Below, in pieces: positions 37,318 through 49,085 of a DNA stretch of 64,000 nt. Location: positions 1-64,000 of the forward strand of contig NZ_WOSY01000001.1 in assembly GCF_011516755.1 (NCBI RefSeq), given 5' to 3'. The number at the start of each line of letters is the position of its first letter. Position 1 is the stretch's first letter. The stretch is from Acetobacter conturbans. GTDB lineage: Bacteria; Pseudomonadota; Alphaproteobacteria; Acetobacterales; Acetobacteraceae. A program made the position numbers and the translations under genes. Below the pieces are notes generated by a model. That model had not been told where the DNA came from. It saw nothing but the letters and a program-made list of their open reading frames with translations, and searched no databases.

Positions 37318-38694
37318 GTGGATTCCGAACAGCAATTACTAGGCCTATGCCAAGCAACTGCAAATGCTCTTATGAGTTTATCTCGGGATCAGGAAAATAT
37401 AAAAAGCCTTCTTACCAACATGTCCCAGATAATGATTGAGACCTGCAGACAGGCCCATGAGGCGCGAGAAGTATCCGAGGCATTTTTCTCGTCGCAGAAA
37501 ATTCCGGACAAGACAAAAATCCGCTGCGTTTTTATGGTTAGTTCCATCGCTGCCTGGGACGCATTATTTGATTTATATAAAGACATGCTCGATCATAACA
37601 GTTTCGATCCTGTTGTTGTGTCGATAAATTATCGCACTGGTCAAGATCAGTATTATGATGGAGAGCAGGCAGTCAGCGATGGATTGAAAGAACTCAATAT
37701 TCCGCATCTTCGCTTTGACATGGAAGATTCTTTTTTCGCCCTTAAAATTCTACGTTCCATTGCTCCCGATGTCATATTTCGCCAGACACAATGGGATATC
37801 CTCTATCCGCCGGCCTTTACCTCCCAATACCTGAGCTTCGCCAAACTGTGTGTCGTGCCGTATGGGATAAGTATTCTGGAGAAATATGACAAAAATTCCC
37901 CTCAGGAAGATGCCCACGCAATATCCTGCGATACGCCCTATCATAGAGGGGCGTGGCGAATTTTCTGTGAAAATGAATATACACTTCACAAAATCCAAGA
38001 TTTTCAGCACTCCCTACCCGAAAAGCTTGTCCTGACGGGTTATCCTAAATTTCAGGCCCTTCTCGACTCCCCTCCTGAATGGCCTGAATTCAAACGGCCC
38101 CTTACGAATGAGCGGCCATTTCGCATTATCTGGGCCCCCCATCATTCCGCTGGAGACACATGGCTTAATTTTGGGGTTTTCCACAAAATACACCATCAGT
38201 TCCTGAATTGGGCAAAAAACGCTCAGGATATTGATTTCGTGCTTAAGCCTCACCCTGAACTTTTTAAAAGTGTCGTCATCCGGGGCATCATGACGCAGGA
38301 GGCCGTAGATGCCTTTCTGACGGAATGGAACAATCTCCCGAATTGTGCCCTTGAAACCAAGAGATATGGGGGGCTTTTTGCCGCATCGGATATCATGATT
38401 ACTGACGGCATCTCATTTGTTGTGGAATATCCCATCTTCAATAAACCGCTGATTTTCTTTGATTCAGGCGCACATTCCCCTTTTAATCATGTTGGAAAAA
38501 CTGCTCTTGCATGCGCTGAAACCGTTCATGACTTTGAGACGATGAAAAAAATCGCGTCCAGTTACAAGGATAAGACGGTTACAGACACACACAAGGACGC
38601 TCTGGCCGATCTTTTGAAAATCCTATTTCCTGTCAATGAAAAACCATCGAAGATTATTCTTGAAAACATCAAAGAAAGCATTCTTGGCAAATAG
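37318..38694 (+). CDS. CDP-glycerol glycerophosphotransferase-like glycosyltransferase
   Basis: A 458-residue protein starting at GTG 37318. An N-terminal helical segment (1-65) is followed by a GT-B type fold. Features of the TagF/TagB-like superfamily are IRCVFMVSSIAAWDALFDLY, the central RIIWAPHHSAGDTWLNFG, DFVLKPHPEL (conserved His-Pro) and ASDIMITDGISFVVEYPIFNKPLIFF. Members polymerise or attach glycerol phosphate or related units on surface polymers. The AT-rich composition differs sharply from yqeY and the ribokinase on either side, suggesting acquisition. The real substrate is unknown. Confidence 0.65.
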   Translation: MDSEQQLLGLCQATANALMSLSRDQENIKSLLTNMSQIMIETCRQAHEAREVSEAFFSSQKIPDKTKIRCVFMVSSIAAWDALFDLYKDMLDHNSFDPVVVSINYRTGQDQYYDGEQAVSDGLKELNIPHLRFDMEDSFFALKILRSIAPDVIFRQTQWDILYPPAFTSQYLSFAKLCVVPYGISILEKYDKNSPQEDAHAISCDTPYHRGAWRIFCENEYTLHKIQDFQHSLPEKLVLTGYPKFQALLDSPPEWPEFKRPLTNERPFRIIWAPHHSAGDTWLNFGVFHKIHHQFLNWAKNAQDIDFVLKPHPELFKSVVIRGIMTQEAVDAFLTEWNNLPNCALETKRYGGLFAASDIMITDGISFVVEYPIFNKPLIFFDSGAHSPFNHVGKTALACAETVHDFETMKKIASSYKDKTVTDTHKDALADLLKILFPVNEKPSKIILENIKESILGK

Positions 38695-38742
38695 CTTATT
38701 TCGCCGTGAAGAATAGGTTGTTCCTGTTATAGTTGGCGACCT

Positions 38743-38815
38743 GACCCGGACGGAATCAATCTAGAGGGCGTTATATGCCCTCTCGACATATCCTCCGGGT
38801 CCGACCGCTCTTTTT
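38743..38815 (+). terminator. Nested hairpin with T run after the glycerophosphotransferase gene
   Basis: Two inverted repeats are nested: GACCCGGA (38743-38750) with TCCGGGTC (38794-38801), and inside them AGAGGGC (38763-38769) with GCCCTCT (38777-38783). A T run follows at 38811-38815. It fits a terminator for the gene ending at 38694, although the two-stem form is larger than usual and could be a small structured RNA. Confidence 0.55.
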
Positions 38816-39094
38816 CATGATGTGCCTCGTCCATTTGTAACGGGAAAGACGATTTCATCATGTATCGAGGCACTTCGGCATCATCAGGCCGTCGTGATAC
38901 GGGGGGGGGGGATGTTGAGGTAAGAACAACCAATCCCGCATGAGGCAACGCCAGAGACCAGAACAGCATCTGTCTCTGCTTGCCCATCCCCCTCTCCCAT
39001 TCACTAACCACCCCATAAACAAGGTGAATTCGTCTTCGATTTGATGGATAACGATCTGTATTAACTCTCCATCGAACCAGAACGAAAGCCTCTC
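38816..39094. other. Intergenic region with a ten-G tract
   Basis: About 280 bases between the nested hairpin and the ribokinase. A run of ten G lies at 38902-38911. No gene of its own is evident. The ribokinase promoter should lie here, but I could not assign it. Confidence 0.4.
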
Positions 39095-40027
39095 ATGCCC
39101 CTCCCCCTCATCCTTTCCTTCGGCAGTGTGAATATCGACGTGACGGCGCGGGGGAAACGGCTGCCTGCGCCGGGGGAGACGGTTCATGCGGAGAGCTATG
39201 CGATCGGGCTGGGTGGCAAGGGGGCAAACCAGGCGGCTGCGGCGGGGCGACTGGGGGCTGGGTGTGGGGTGAGGTCGGCTCTGGTGGGGCGGATTGGTGC
39301 GGATGCGTTTGGGGTGCAGGCGCGGGAGGCGTTGCGGTCGTTTGGTGTTGATCTTGCGGGTTTGCGGGAGGATCCGGGGGCTGCGACGGGACTGGCGCTG
39401 ATTGGGATTGATGCGGCGGCGGAGAACTGCATCACGGTGGTTGGTGGGGCGAACCTGCGGGTTGATGGGGGCGACGTTCGCGGGTCGGAGGCTTTGTTTG
39501 GCGAGGCTTCGGTGTTGCTGTTGCAGTTGGAGGTTCCGGTTGAGGCGGTGCTGGCGGCGGCGCGACGGGGCCGTGAAGCGGGGGCTCGGGTGGTTCTTGA
39601 TCCGGCACCGGCGCCCTCTTCTCCCCTGCCGGATGAGTTGTGGCCGCTGGTGGATGTTGTGACGCCGAACGAGACGGAGACGGCGGCGTTGTGCGGGGTT
39701 TTGCCGACGACGCGCGAGGAGGCGGCCAGGGCGGCGGGGCTGCTGATGGCGCGTGGGGTTGGGGCGGCTGTGGTGAAGATGGGGTCGCGGGGCGTCTGGT
39801 GGCAGTCATCGGAGGGGAGCGGGTTTGTGTCGCCTTTTCCGGTGACGGCTGTGGATACGGTAGCGGCGGGGGATTGCTTCAACGCGGGGCTGGCGGTGGC
39901 TCTGGCGCTCGGGGCGTCGCTGGGTGAGGCTGTTCGGGTTGCGGCGGCGACCGGGGCTTTGGCGGTGACGAAGCGTGGGGCGGCGGATGCGGCGCCGGAG
40001 TGGGGTGCGGTTCAGGCGTTACTGTGA
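39095..40027 (+). CDS. rbsK: Ribokinase
   Basis: A PfkB-family sugar kinase, 310 residues, that phosphorylates ribose at O5. It begins LILSFGSVNIDVTARGKRLPAPGETV. The sugar-binding GLGGKGANQAAAAGRLG is at about 34-50, then NETETAALCG, and the catalytic PfkB motif VDTVAAGDCFNAGLAVALALG near residue 250 with its Asp base. The extremely G-rich coding strand is notable. No ribose transporter is nearby, so a nucleoside-salvage role is also possible. Confidence 0.85.
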   Translation: MPLPLILSFGSVNIDVTARGKRLPAPGETVHAESYAIGLGGKGANQAAAAGRLGAGCGVRSALVGRIGADAFGVQAREALRSFGVDLAGLREDPGAATGLALIGIDAAAENCITVVGGANLRVDGGDVRGSEALFGEASVLLLQLEVPVEAVLAAARRGREAGARVVLDPAPAPSSPLPDELWPLVDVVTPNETETAALCGVLPTTREEAARAAGLLMARGVGAAVVKMGSRGVWWQSSEGSGFVSPFPVTAVDTVAAGDCFNAGLAVALALGASLGEAVRVAAATGALAVTKRGAADAAPEWGAVQALL

Positions 40028-40101
40028 CGCTGCTGTTTTCCTGTGTGGTGGGGAGTGTTGCGGCTGGTGTTCTGTGGGCGCGGCTTGTGGTGTACGGAAA
40101 G

Positions 40102-40153
40102 GGGAGAAAAATTCCCACTTTCGACTCTCTTTTCGGGTGGGAATTTTCTTCCC
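40102..40153 (+). promoter_or_regulatory. Leader hairpin upstream of carA
   Basis: GGGAGAAAAATTCCCAC (40102-40118) and GTGGGAATTTTCTTCCC (40137-40153) are almost perfect complements, giving a 17-base stem with an 18-base loop. It lies 50 bases before the HTH-carA start and 75 bases after the ribokinase stop. It may terminate the ribokinase transcript or act as an attenuator for the carA operon. There is no long T run, so the former is less certain. Confidence 0.5.
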
Positions 40154-40202
40154 AGACGTTTCGATCGCTGATAATGATTGCCTTGCAGGGGGAAGGAAGC
40201 CA

Positions 40203-41618
40203 ATGCCTCTATCTGTTGAGACCATCATTGAGCGGGTCGGTGGCCCGGAGAAGATTGCGGCCCTGACGGGTGTCGGCACCGAGGCGGTGCGGAAATGGCG
40301 TCAGGCGCGGGCGATTCCGCCGAAGCACTGGCCTGTTGTTGCGCGAGCCGCGGGTGTATCGCTTGATGAGTTACAGCCGGGGGGCTTCTCCCCTTTCCTT
40401 TCAGATTCCCAGAACCGGAACCAGCCCATGTCCGAACAGCGCGCCAGCACAGTCACTGACGTTCCGGAGGGGGCGACGGCTGCCCTTGTTCTTGCGGATG
40501 GGACGGTGGTGTGGGGCATCGGGTTTGGTGCTGTGCCGACGGGCGATGCTATTGGCGAGATCTGCTTTTCGACGGGCATGACGGGGTATCAGGAGACTCT
40601 GACGGACCCGTCTTTTGCGGGGCAGATCATCACGTTCACCTTTCCGCACATCGGCAATGTCGGCACGAATTCCGAGGATGACGAGGCTCTGCGGGTTGCG
40701 GCGCGTGGTCTTGTGGTGAAGCAGGATCTGACGGAGCCTGCGAACTGGCGTGCGACGGAGAGTCTGGATGCGTGGCTGAAGGAGCGGAATGTTCCGGGCA
40801 TTTGTGGTGTGGACACGCGGGCACTGACGCTGCGCATTCGGGATGGCGGTCCGCAGACGGCGGTTCTGGTTGCGGTGAAGGATGGCGCAGTCGATCTGGA
40901 TGCGGCGAAGGCGAAGGCTGTTTCGTGGCCGGGTCTGGAGGGCATGGATCTGGCGAAGACGGTGACGTGTGCGGCGCCGTATACGTGGTCTGGCGGCATC
41001 TGGGAGTGGCCTTCGGGGACGAAGGGTCTTTCGGAGAAGCGTCGGCGGGTTGTGGCGGTTGATTATGGTGCCAAGCGGAACATTCTGCGGTGTCTGACGT
41101 CGGCGGGCTGTGATGTGACGGTGGTTCCGGCGACGACGTCTGCCGAGGAGATTCTGGCGCTGAAGCCGGAGGGTGTTTTCCTGTCCAACGGTCCGGGCGA
41201 TCCGGCGGCGACGGCGGTTTATGCGGTTCCGGCGATCCGTGGGGTTCTGGATGCGGGGGTTCCTGTATTTGGCATCTGTCTGGGTCATCAGCTTCTGGCG
41301 CGGGCTTTGGGGGCACAGACCTACAAGCTGGTTCAGGGGCATCGCGGGGCGAATCAGCCGGTGAAGGATCTGGACACGGGCAAGGTGGAGATCACCAGTC
41401 AGAATCATGGTTTTGCGGTTGATGAGAAGACGCTGCCGAACGATGTGAAGGTCACGCATGTGAGTTTGTTCGACAAGTCGAACGAGGGCATTGCCTCGAC
41501 GACGTTGCCGGCGTTTTCGGTGCAGTATCATCCGGAGGCGAGTCCGGGTCCGTCGGACAGTTTCTATCTGTTCGAGCGGTTTGTGGCTCTGATTGATTCG
41601 CATGGGAAGGCTGCCTGA
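40203..41618 (+). CDS. carA: Carbamoyl-phosphate synthase small subunit with N-terminal HTH-like domain
   Basis: CarA removes ammonia from glutamine and feeds it to CarB for carbamoyl phosphate, the precursor of arginine and pyrimidines. The canonical protein would start at ATG 40428 (MSEQRAST, 396 residues). It has the class I amidotransferase triad in VFGICLGHQLLARALG (Cys) and FSVQYHPEASPG (His, Glu). In the same frame without a stop, ATG 40203 adds 75 residues starting MPLSVETIIERVGGPEKIAA. The segment TGVGTEAVRKWRQARAIPPKHW resembles a Cro/YdaS-type helix-turn-helix. AGGGGGAAGG lies before 40203, which supports that start. The total would be 471 residues. Both starts may be used. Confidence 0.88.
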   Translation: MPLSVETIIERVGGPEKIAALTGVGTEAVRKWRQARAIPPKHWPVVARAAGVSLDELQPGGFSPFLSDSQNRNQPMSEQRASTVTDVPEGATAALVLADGTVVWGIGFGAVPTGDAIGEICFSTGMTGYQETLTDPSFAGQIITFTFPHIGNVGTNSEDDEALRVAARGLVVKQDLTEPANWRATESLDAWLKERNVPGICGVDTRALTLRIRDGGPQTAVLVAVKDGAVDLDAAKAKAVSWPGLEGMDLAKTVTCAAPYTWSGGIWEWPSGTKGLSEKRRRVVAVDYGAKRNILRCLTSAGCDVTVVPATTSAEEILALKPEGVFLSNGPGDPAATAVYAVPAIRGVLDAGVPVFGICLGHQLLARALGAQTYKLVQGHRGANQPVKDLDTGKVEITSQNHGFAVDEKTLPNDVKVTHVSLFDKSNEGIASTTLPAFSVQYHPEASPGPSDSFYLFERFVALIDSHGKAA

Positions 41619-41628
41619 GCCTTATCTG

Positions 41629-42834
41629 ATGGATCCGGTTCGCAATCCTTATGTCCCGGGCGCGGGAGCGTCTCCGCCGGAGCTTGCCGGTCGTGAGGAT
41701 CTGTTCACGCAGGCCGGGATTGTTTTGCAGCGGGCGCTTGGCGGGAAGAGTGCGCGTGGGTTCATTGCGACCGGGCTTCGGGGGGTTGGCAAGACGGTTG
41801 TTCTGGCGCGTGTCGAGCAGCTTGCGCAGAGTGCGGGTTATCTGACGTGTTTTGTCGAGGCGCAGGAGGAGAAGCCGCTTGGGGCGACTCTTGCGCCGTA
41901 TCTGCGTCGGATGATGCTGGAGCTGGACCGGCTTGGCGCGGTGACGGAGCAGGTGAAGCGCGGTCTTCGGGTTCTGAAGAGTTTTGCGGCTGGTTTGCGG
42001 ATTCATTCGGATTTCGGGTTCAGCATTGCGCTGGATGTGGAGCCGGAGCGCGGGACGGCGGACACGGGCGATCTGGCGATGGATCTGCCGGACATGATTT
42101 CGGCGCTGGGTCATGCGGCGCAGTCCCGGCATACGGGTGTTGCGCTGTTCATTGACGAGATTCAGAACCTGCCGGAAGCGGATCTTGCGGCGCTGATCAT
42201 GGCGATGCACCGTGTGATGCGCGAGGGGTTGCCTGTTGTTCTGATGGGGGCCGGCCTGCCGCATCTGGTGTCGATGATCGGGCGGGCGAAATCCTATGCG
42301 GAGCGTCTGTTCGAGTTTCCGGTTCTGGGGCCGCTTGCGCCTGCGGAGTGCGAGGATGCGCTTCGGACGCCTGCGGAGCGGGCGGGTGTGGATTTCACGC
42401 CGGAGGCTGTTGCGGAGGTGGTGCGGATCACGCGGGGCTATCCGTATTTCCTTCAGGAGTGGGCTTATCATGCGTGGAACGTTGCGCATGGGGACCGCAT
42501 TCTGGCGGGGGACATTCAGGTGGCGACGGAGGTTTCGCTGACGTCTCTGGATGGGGGTTTTTTCCGCATGCGCTATGCGCGGCTGACGCCGCGTGAGCGC
42601 GAGTATTGTCAGGCGATGGCCGAGCTTGGGGCGGGTTCGCACCGTTCCGCGGAGGTTGCCGGGCGGATGGGTGTTCGCACGCAGGTGGTGGCGCCTGTTC
42701 GTGCGACCCTGGTTCGCAAGGGGATGATTTACAGTCCGCGCCGTGGCGAGACGGCCTTCACTGTTCCCCTGTTTGAAAACTATCTTCACCGCATTCGGAC
42801 CATGGGCGCTGACCTGGCCGACACAGACGACTGA
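41629..42834 (+). CDS. AAA-family ATPase between carA and carB
   Basis: A 401-residue P-loop protein. Walker A is GLRGVGKT at about 49-56, Walker B is VALFIDEIQ at 171-179, and MGAGLPHLVS carries the sensor-1 region. The C-terminal part (from about 320) looks like a winged helix: LTPREREYCQAMAELG ... HRSAEVAGRMGVRTQVVAPVRATLVRKGMI. The start MDPVRNPYVPGAG lies 11 bases after the carA stop; ATG 41602 is an alternative that would overlap carA. It resembles STAND/Orc-like ATPases of unknown function. Its place between the two subunits of one enzyme, 15 bases before carB, implies cotranscription. Confidence 0.85.
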   Translation: MDPVRNPYVPGAGASPPELAGREDLFTQAGIVLQRALGGKSARGFIATGLRGVGKTVVLARVEQLAQSAGYLTCFVEAQEEKPLGATLAPYLRRMMLELDRLGAVTEQVKRGLRVLKSFAAGLRIHSDFGFSIALDVEPERGTADTGDLAMDLPDMISALGHAAQSRHTGVALFIDEIQNLPEADLAALIMAMHRVMREGLPVVLMGAGLPHLVSMIGRAKSYAERLFEFPVLGPLAPAECEDALRTPAERAGVDFTPEAVAEVVRITRGYPYFLQEWAYHAWNVAHGDRILAGDIQVATEVSLTSLDGGFFRMRYARLTPREREYCQAMAELGAGSHRSAEVAGRMGVRTQVVAPVRATLVRKGMIYSPRRGETAFTVPLFENYLHRIRTMGADLADTDD

Positions 42835-42849
42835 CCAAAAGGACTGATC

Positions 42850-46104
<3,255 letters not shown>

Positions 46105-46294
46105 ATGGTATGGGGGTTGCCTTTACGGTTTTCCCCTCGGGTGTTCCGGTTGATTTACCGTTCTGAAGCGATTTTGTGGGAGGCTTTTGCCTCTCATTGA
46201 ACTGCGAGGGACATTTCCCTCTTCATCCGGGCTGGGCTGGCATTTGTGCCGGTCTGGTCCTCTTTTTGTGTTTCGCTTTCCGAGGATTGGCACC

Positions 46295-46768
46295 TTGCAG
46301 AAAACCCCGATGACCGCTTCCGGCCTGCAGCGACTTGAGGGCGAACTTCGTCATCTCAAGTCTTCGGAACGTCCGGCCGTCATTCGTGCGATTGCGGAGG
46401 CCCGCGAGCACGGCGATCTTTCGGAAAACGCGGAGTATCATGCTGCGCGTGAGCGTCAGTCCTTCATTGAGGGGCGTGTGCTTGAGCTAGAGGAGATTGT
46501 CTCCACGGCTGAGGTGATTGATCCGTCCAAGCTGTCTGGCGATCAGGTGAAGTTTGGCGCGCGCGTCACCCTGATTGACGAGGAGACGGAGAAGGAAGTG
46601 CACTACCAGATTGTGGGTGTGTATGAGGCTGACATCAAGCAGGGCCTGCTGTCCGTTTCCTCGCCGCTGGCGAAGTCGCTGATTGGCAAGTCGCTGGGCG
46701 ACACGGTTTCCGTTCCGGCTCCCGGCGGCGACCGCAGTTATGAAATCACTTCCGTTGTTTATGGCTGA
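46295..46768 (+). CDS. greA: Transcription elongation factor GreA
   Basis: GreA rescues backtracked RNA polymerase by stimulating transcript cleavage. The start is placed at TTG 46295, since this gives the conserved N-terminus (M)[21 protein letters not shown] and a 157-residue protein, the family norm. GAGGAT lies 8 bases before it. The coiled-coil N-terminal domain with the acidic [15 protein letters not shown] tip is followed by the FKBP-like domain ([24 protein letters not shown] ... [23 protein letters not shown]). It follows carB in the same direction. Confidence 0.95.
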   Translation: MQKTPMTASGLQRLEGELRHLKSSERPAVIRAIAEAREHGDLSENAEYHAARERQSFIEGRVLELEEIVSTAEVIDPSKLSGDQVKFGARVTLIDEETEKEVHYQIVGVYEADIKQGLLSVSSPLAKSLIGKSLGDTVSVPAPGGDRSYEITSVVYG

Positions 46769-46779
46769 AAGCGGTCTGC

Positions 46780-47976
46780 GTGATCACGTTCGAGGATATC
46801 AGGGCTGCTGCAGGGCGGATTGAGGGGCGCGTGCTGCGCACGCCCACTATTCCCTCTCATTCGCTGTCGAAGTCCGTTGGGGCGGAGATCACGCTCAAGC
46901 TTGAGAATTTGCAGGCGGTCGGGTCGTTCAAGGAACGTGGCGCTGCCAACAGGCTGGCGCTGCTGACGCCTGAAGAGCGCGCGCGTGGTGTGATTGCTGC
47001 GTCGGCGGGCAATCATGCGCAGGGCGTGGCGCGTCATGCGAGCCTTCTGGGCATTGATGCGGTGATTGTCATGCCGCGCTTCACGCCGGCCTCCAAGGTG
47101 ACGCGGACGGAGGGCTGGGGCGCACGGGTTGTGCTTGAGGGCAACAACTTTGCCGAGGCGTCCCTGTTCGCGCGGGATTTGCAGGAGCGTGAGGGGCGGG
47201 TTTTCATCCATCCCTATGACGACGATGCGGTCATGGCGGGTCAGGGCACCTGTGCGCTGGAACTGTTCGAAGATGCGGGGCCGCTGGATGCTCTGGTCGT
47301 GCCGATCGGTGGTGGCGGGTTGCTGGCGGGTTGTGCGGTTGCGGCGCGGGCGATGCGGCCTGAGGTCGAACTGATTGGCGTTCAGGTGGAGAGTTATTCC
47401 TCGCTGTCGCATTTCCCCGGCCCGGAGGTGACGCCGTGTGGTGGCGCGACGATTGCCGAGGGCATTGCGGTGATGAAGATCGGTCGCCGGACGCATGAGG
47501 TGATCCGGCAGCTTGTCTCGCAGGTTGTGGTTGTTTCCGAGCGCGATGTGGAGAATGCGATCACGCTGATGGCCGAGGGTGCCAAGCAGGTGACTGAGGG
47601 TGCTGGTGCGACGGGTCTGGCGGCGGTGATGAGTCACCCTTCCCTGTTCGCGGGCAAGCGCGTGGCGTTACCGGTGAGTGGTGGCAACATCGACACGCGC
47701 ATTCTGGCCAACACGTTGTTGCGGGCGATGCTGCGTGACGGGCGGCTTCTGCGTCTGATCATGGAGATTCCGGATCGTCCGGGGGTTCTGGCGGACATTT
47801 CGAAGACGATTGGCGAGGCTGGGGGCAACATCATCGAGGTGTCGCATCAGCGGTTGTTTGCCGCGCCGTCTGTTCAGGCGGCGGAGCTTGAGGTGATGAT
47901 CGAGGCGCGTGATCCGCAGCATGCCGAGCAGATCACCGAGGCGCTGCGGGAGCATTATGTGGTGCGGCGGGTCTGA
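46780..47976 (+). CDS. Threonine dehydratase with ACT domain
   Basis: A PLP-dependent enzyme that deaminates threonine to 2-oxobutanoate for isoleucine synthesis or threonine breakdown. It starts at GTG 46780, 11 bases after greA. The PLP lysine is in AVGSFKERGAAN (about residue 50), the cofactor phosphate loop is GGGGLLAG, and ASAGNHAQGVA is conserved. A C-terminal ACT domain (from about 325, RLIMEIPDRPGVLADISKTIGEAGGNIIEVSH) suggests amino-acid regulation. The 398-residue form corresponds to the short ilvA/tdcB-ACT type, so the symbol is left open. Confidence 0.9.
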   Translation: MITFEDIRAAAGRIEGRVLRTPTIPSHSLSKSVGAEITLKLENLQAVGSFKERGAANRLALLTPEERARGVIAASAGNHAQGVARHASLLGIDAVIVMPRFTPASKVTRTEGWGARVVLEGNNFAEASLFARDLQEREGRVFIHPYDDDAVMAGQGTCALELFEDAGPLDALVVPIGGGGLLAGCAVAARAMRPEVELIGVQVESYSSLSHFPGPEVTPCGGATIAEGIAVMKIGRRTHEVIRQLVSQVVVVSERDVENAITLMAEGAKQVTEGAGATGLAAVMSHPSLFAGKRVALPVSGGNIDTRILANTLLRAMLRDGRLLRLIMEIPDRPGVLADISKTIGEAGGNIIEVSHQRLFAAPSVQAAELEVMIEARDPQHAEQITEALREHYVVRRV

Positions 47977-47995
47977 CCCGGTGGGATCTGGCGTG

Positions 47996-48970
47996 ATGGC
48001 GCGGCGCGGCGTGCAGGCTATTGTGCGGCTGGGGCTGGCGGCGCTGTTTGTGGCTTCGTGCTGGGCGGCCGGTGTTCCCCCGGCCGAGGCGCAGGACATG
48101 GTCCTGTCGAATGACGAGGCGCATGATTTCGTTCTGTCGCTGGGCAGGACGCTGACGGACGACTATCCCTTCCCTGACATTTCGGCACGGTATGCGGAGG
48201 CGCTCGAGCGTCATCTGGACAATGGCGAGTATTACGGGCGGGCGCCGTGTGAACTGGGTGTGCGGATCACGGCGGATCTTCAGGTGGTTCATCCGGACAA
48301 GCATCTGAAGGTGCATTGCCGGGCGGATGTGAACAGGACGGATCGTCCGATTTCGTCGGGGTTTCAGTCGGTTGAAGTCGATAGCGTGCACCAGACGACG
48401 TATATTCAGTCGAACGGGTCATGGGACAACGACGAGTATACCTACACGGCGGCATTTTCTGTCATGCAACTGGCGGGGCGGTCGCGTTACATCATCATTG
48501 ATCTGCGGGACAATGTTGGTGGCACGGGGGTTATCGGGCGTATTCTTGCGTCTTATTTCTTCAGGCCGGGCGAAGAGCAGTTCTTCATGTATGGATATCC
48601 GAAGGACAGGTCTCAGGGTATTCAGGAATGGACGTTTCCGTATGTTCCGGGCCATCGGTCTGACAAAGCGAAACTTTATATTCTGGTCAACAAGGATACG
48701 TTTTCGGCGGCTGAAGGTTTTGCGTTCGGCATGAGGAACCTGAAGCGGGCGACGATCATCGGGCAGACGACGGCGGGTGGTGGCATTGCCGGGATGTTCG
48801 TCAATTTCGATGGTGGCAAGGAAGCGGTATTCGTCCCGACGAAGATGCTTGTCGCGCCGCATACGGACAAGGGCTGGGATGGTGTCGGGGTTGTGCCGGA
48901 TTATGTGACGGCGGTGGGGCACGAGCGCGAGAAGGCCATGGAGCTGATTGAAGCGGATCAGGGGCGGTAA
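47996..48970 (+). CDS. S41-family (tail-specific protease-like) peptidase, exported
   Basis: A 324-residue protein with an N-terminal signal peptide (basic MARRGVQAIVR, hydrophobic LGLAALFVASCWAAG, cleavage near EAQ). The S41 fold is visible in YIIIDLRDNVGGTGVIGRILASYFF and in NKDTFSAAEGFAFGMRNLKRATIIGQTTAGGGIAGM. The Ser of FSAAE is the likely nucleophile. A PDZ domain is not evident, as in interphotoreceptor-retinoid-binding-like members. It probably acts in the periplasm, and its substrate is unknown. ATG 47996 follows the threonine dehydratase closely. Confidence 0.8.
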   Translation: MARRGVQAIVRLGLAALFVASCWAAGVPPAEAQDMVLSNDEAHDFVLSLGRTLTDDYPFPDISARYAEALERHLDNGEYYGRAPCELGVRITADLQVVHPDKHLKVHCRADVNRTDRPISSGFQSVEVDSVHQTTYIQSNGSWDNDEYTYTAAFSVMQLAGRSRYIIIDLRDNVGGTGVIGRILASYFFRPGEEQFFMYGYPKDRSQGIQEWTFPYVPGHRSDKAKLYILVNKDTFSAAEGFAFGMRNLKRATIIGQTTAGGGIAGMFVNFDGGKEAVFVPTKMLVAPHTDKGWDGVGVVPDYVTAVGHEREKAMELIEADQGR

Positions 48971-49024
48971 GAAGTCTCGCGCGTCTTTATTTGAGTTTTA
49001 CGTCACCCTCTTGGTTACTGGAGC

Positions 49025-49065
49025 ACCCGTTATCCGACAATTTCTGTCAGGTAACGGGTTTTTTC
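49025..49065 (+). terminator. Rho-independent terminator after the S41 peptidase
   Basis: ACCCGTTATC (49025-49034) pairs with GGTAACGGGT (49050-49059) with one mismatch, followed by a run of six T at 49059-49064. It lies 54 bases after the peptidase stop and ends just before the converging GumK-like gene (stop at 49086). Confidence 0.85.
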
Positions 49066-49085
49066 TGTCTGGCCTCTGACCTTCA

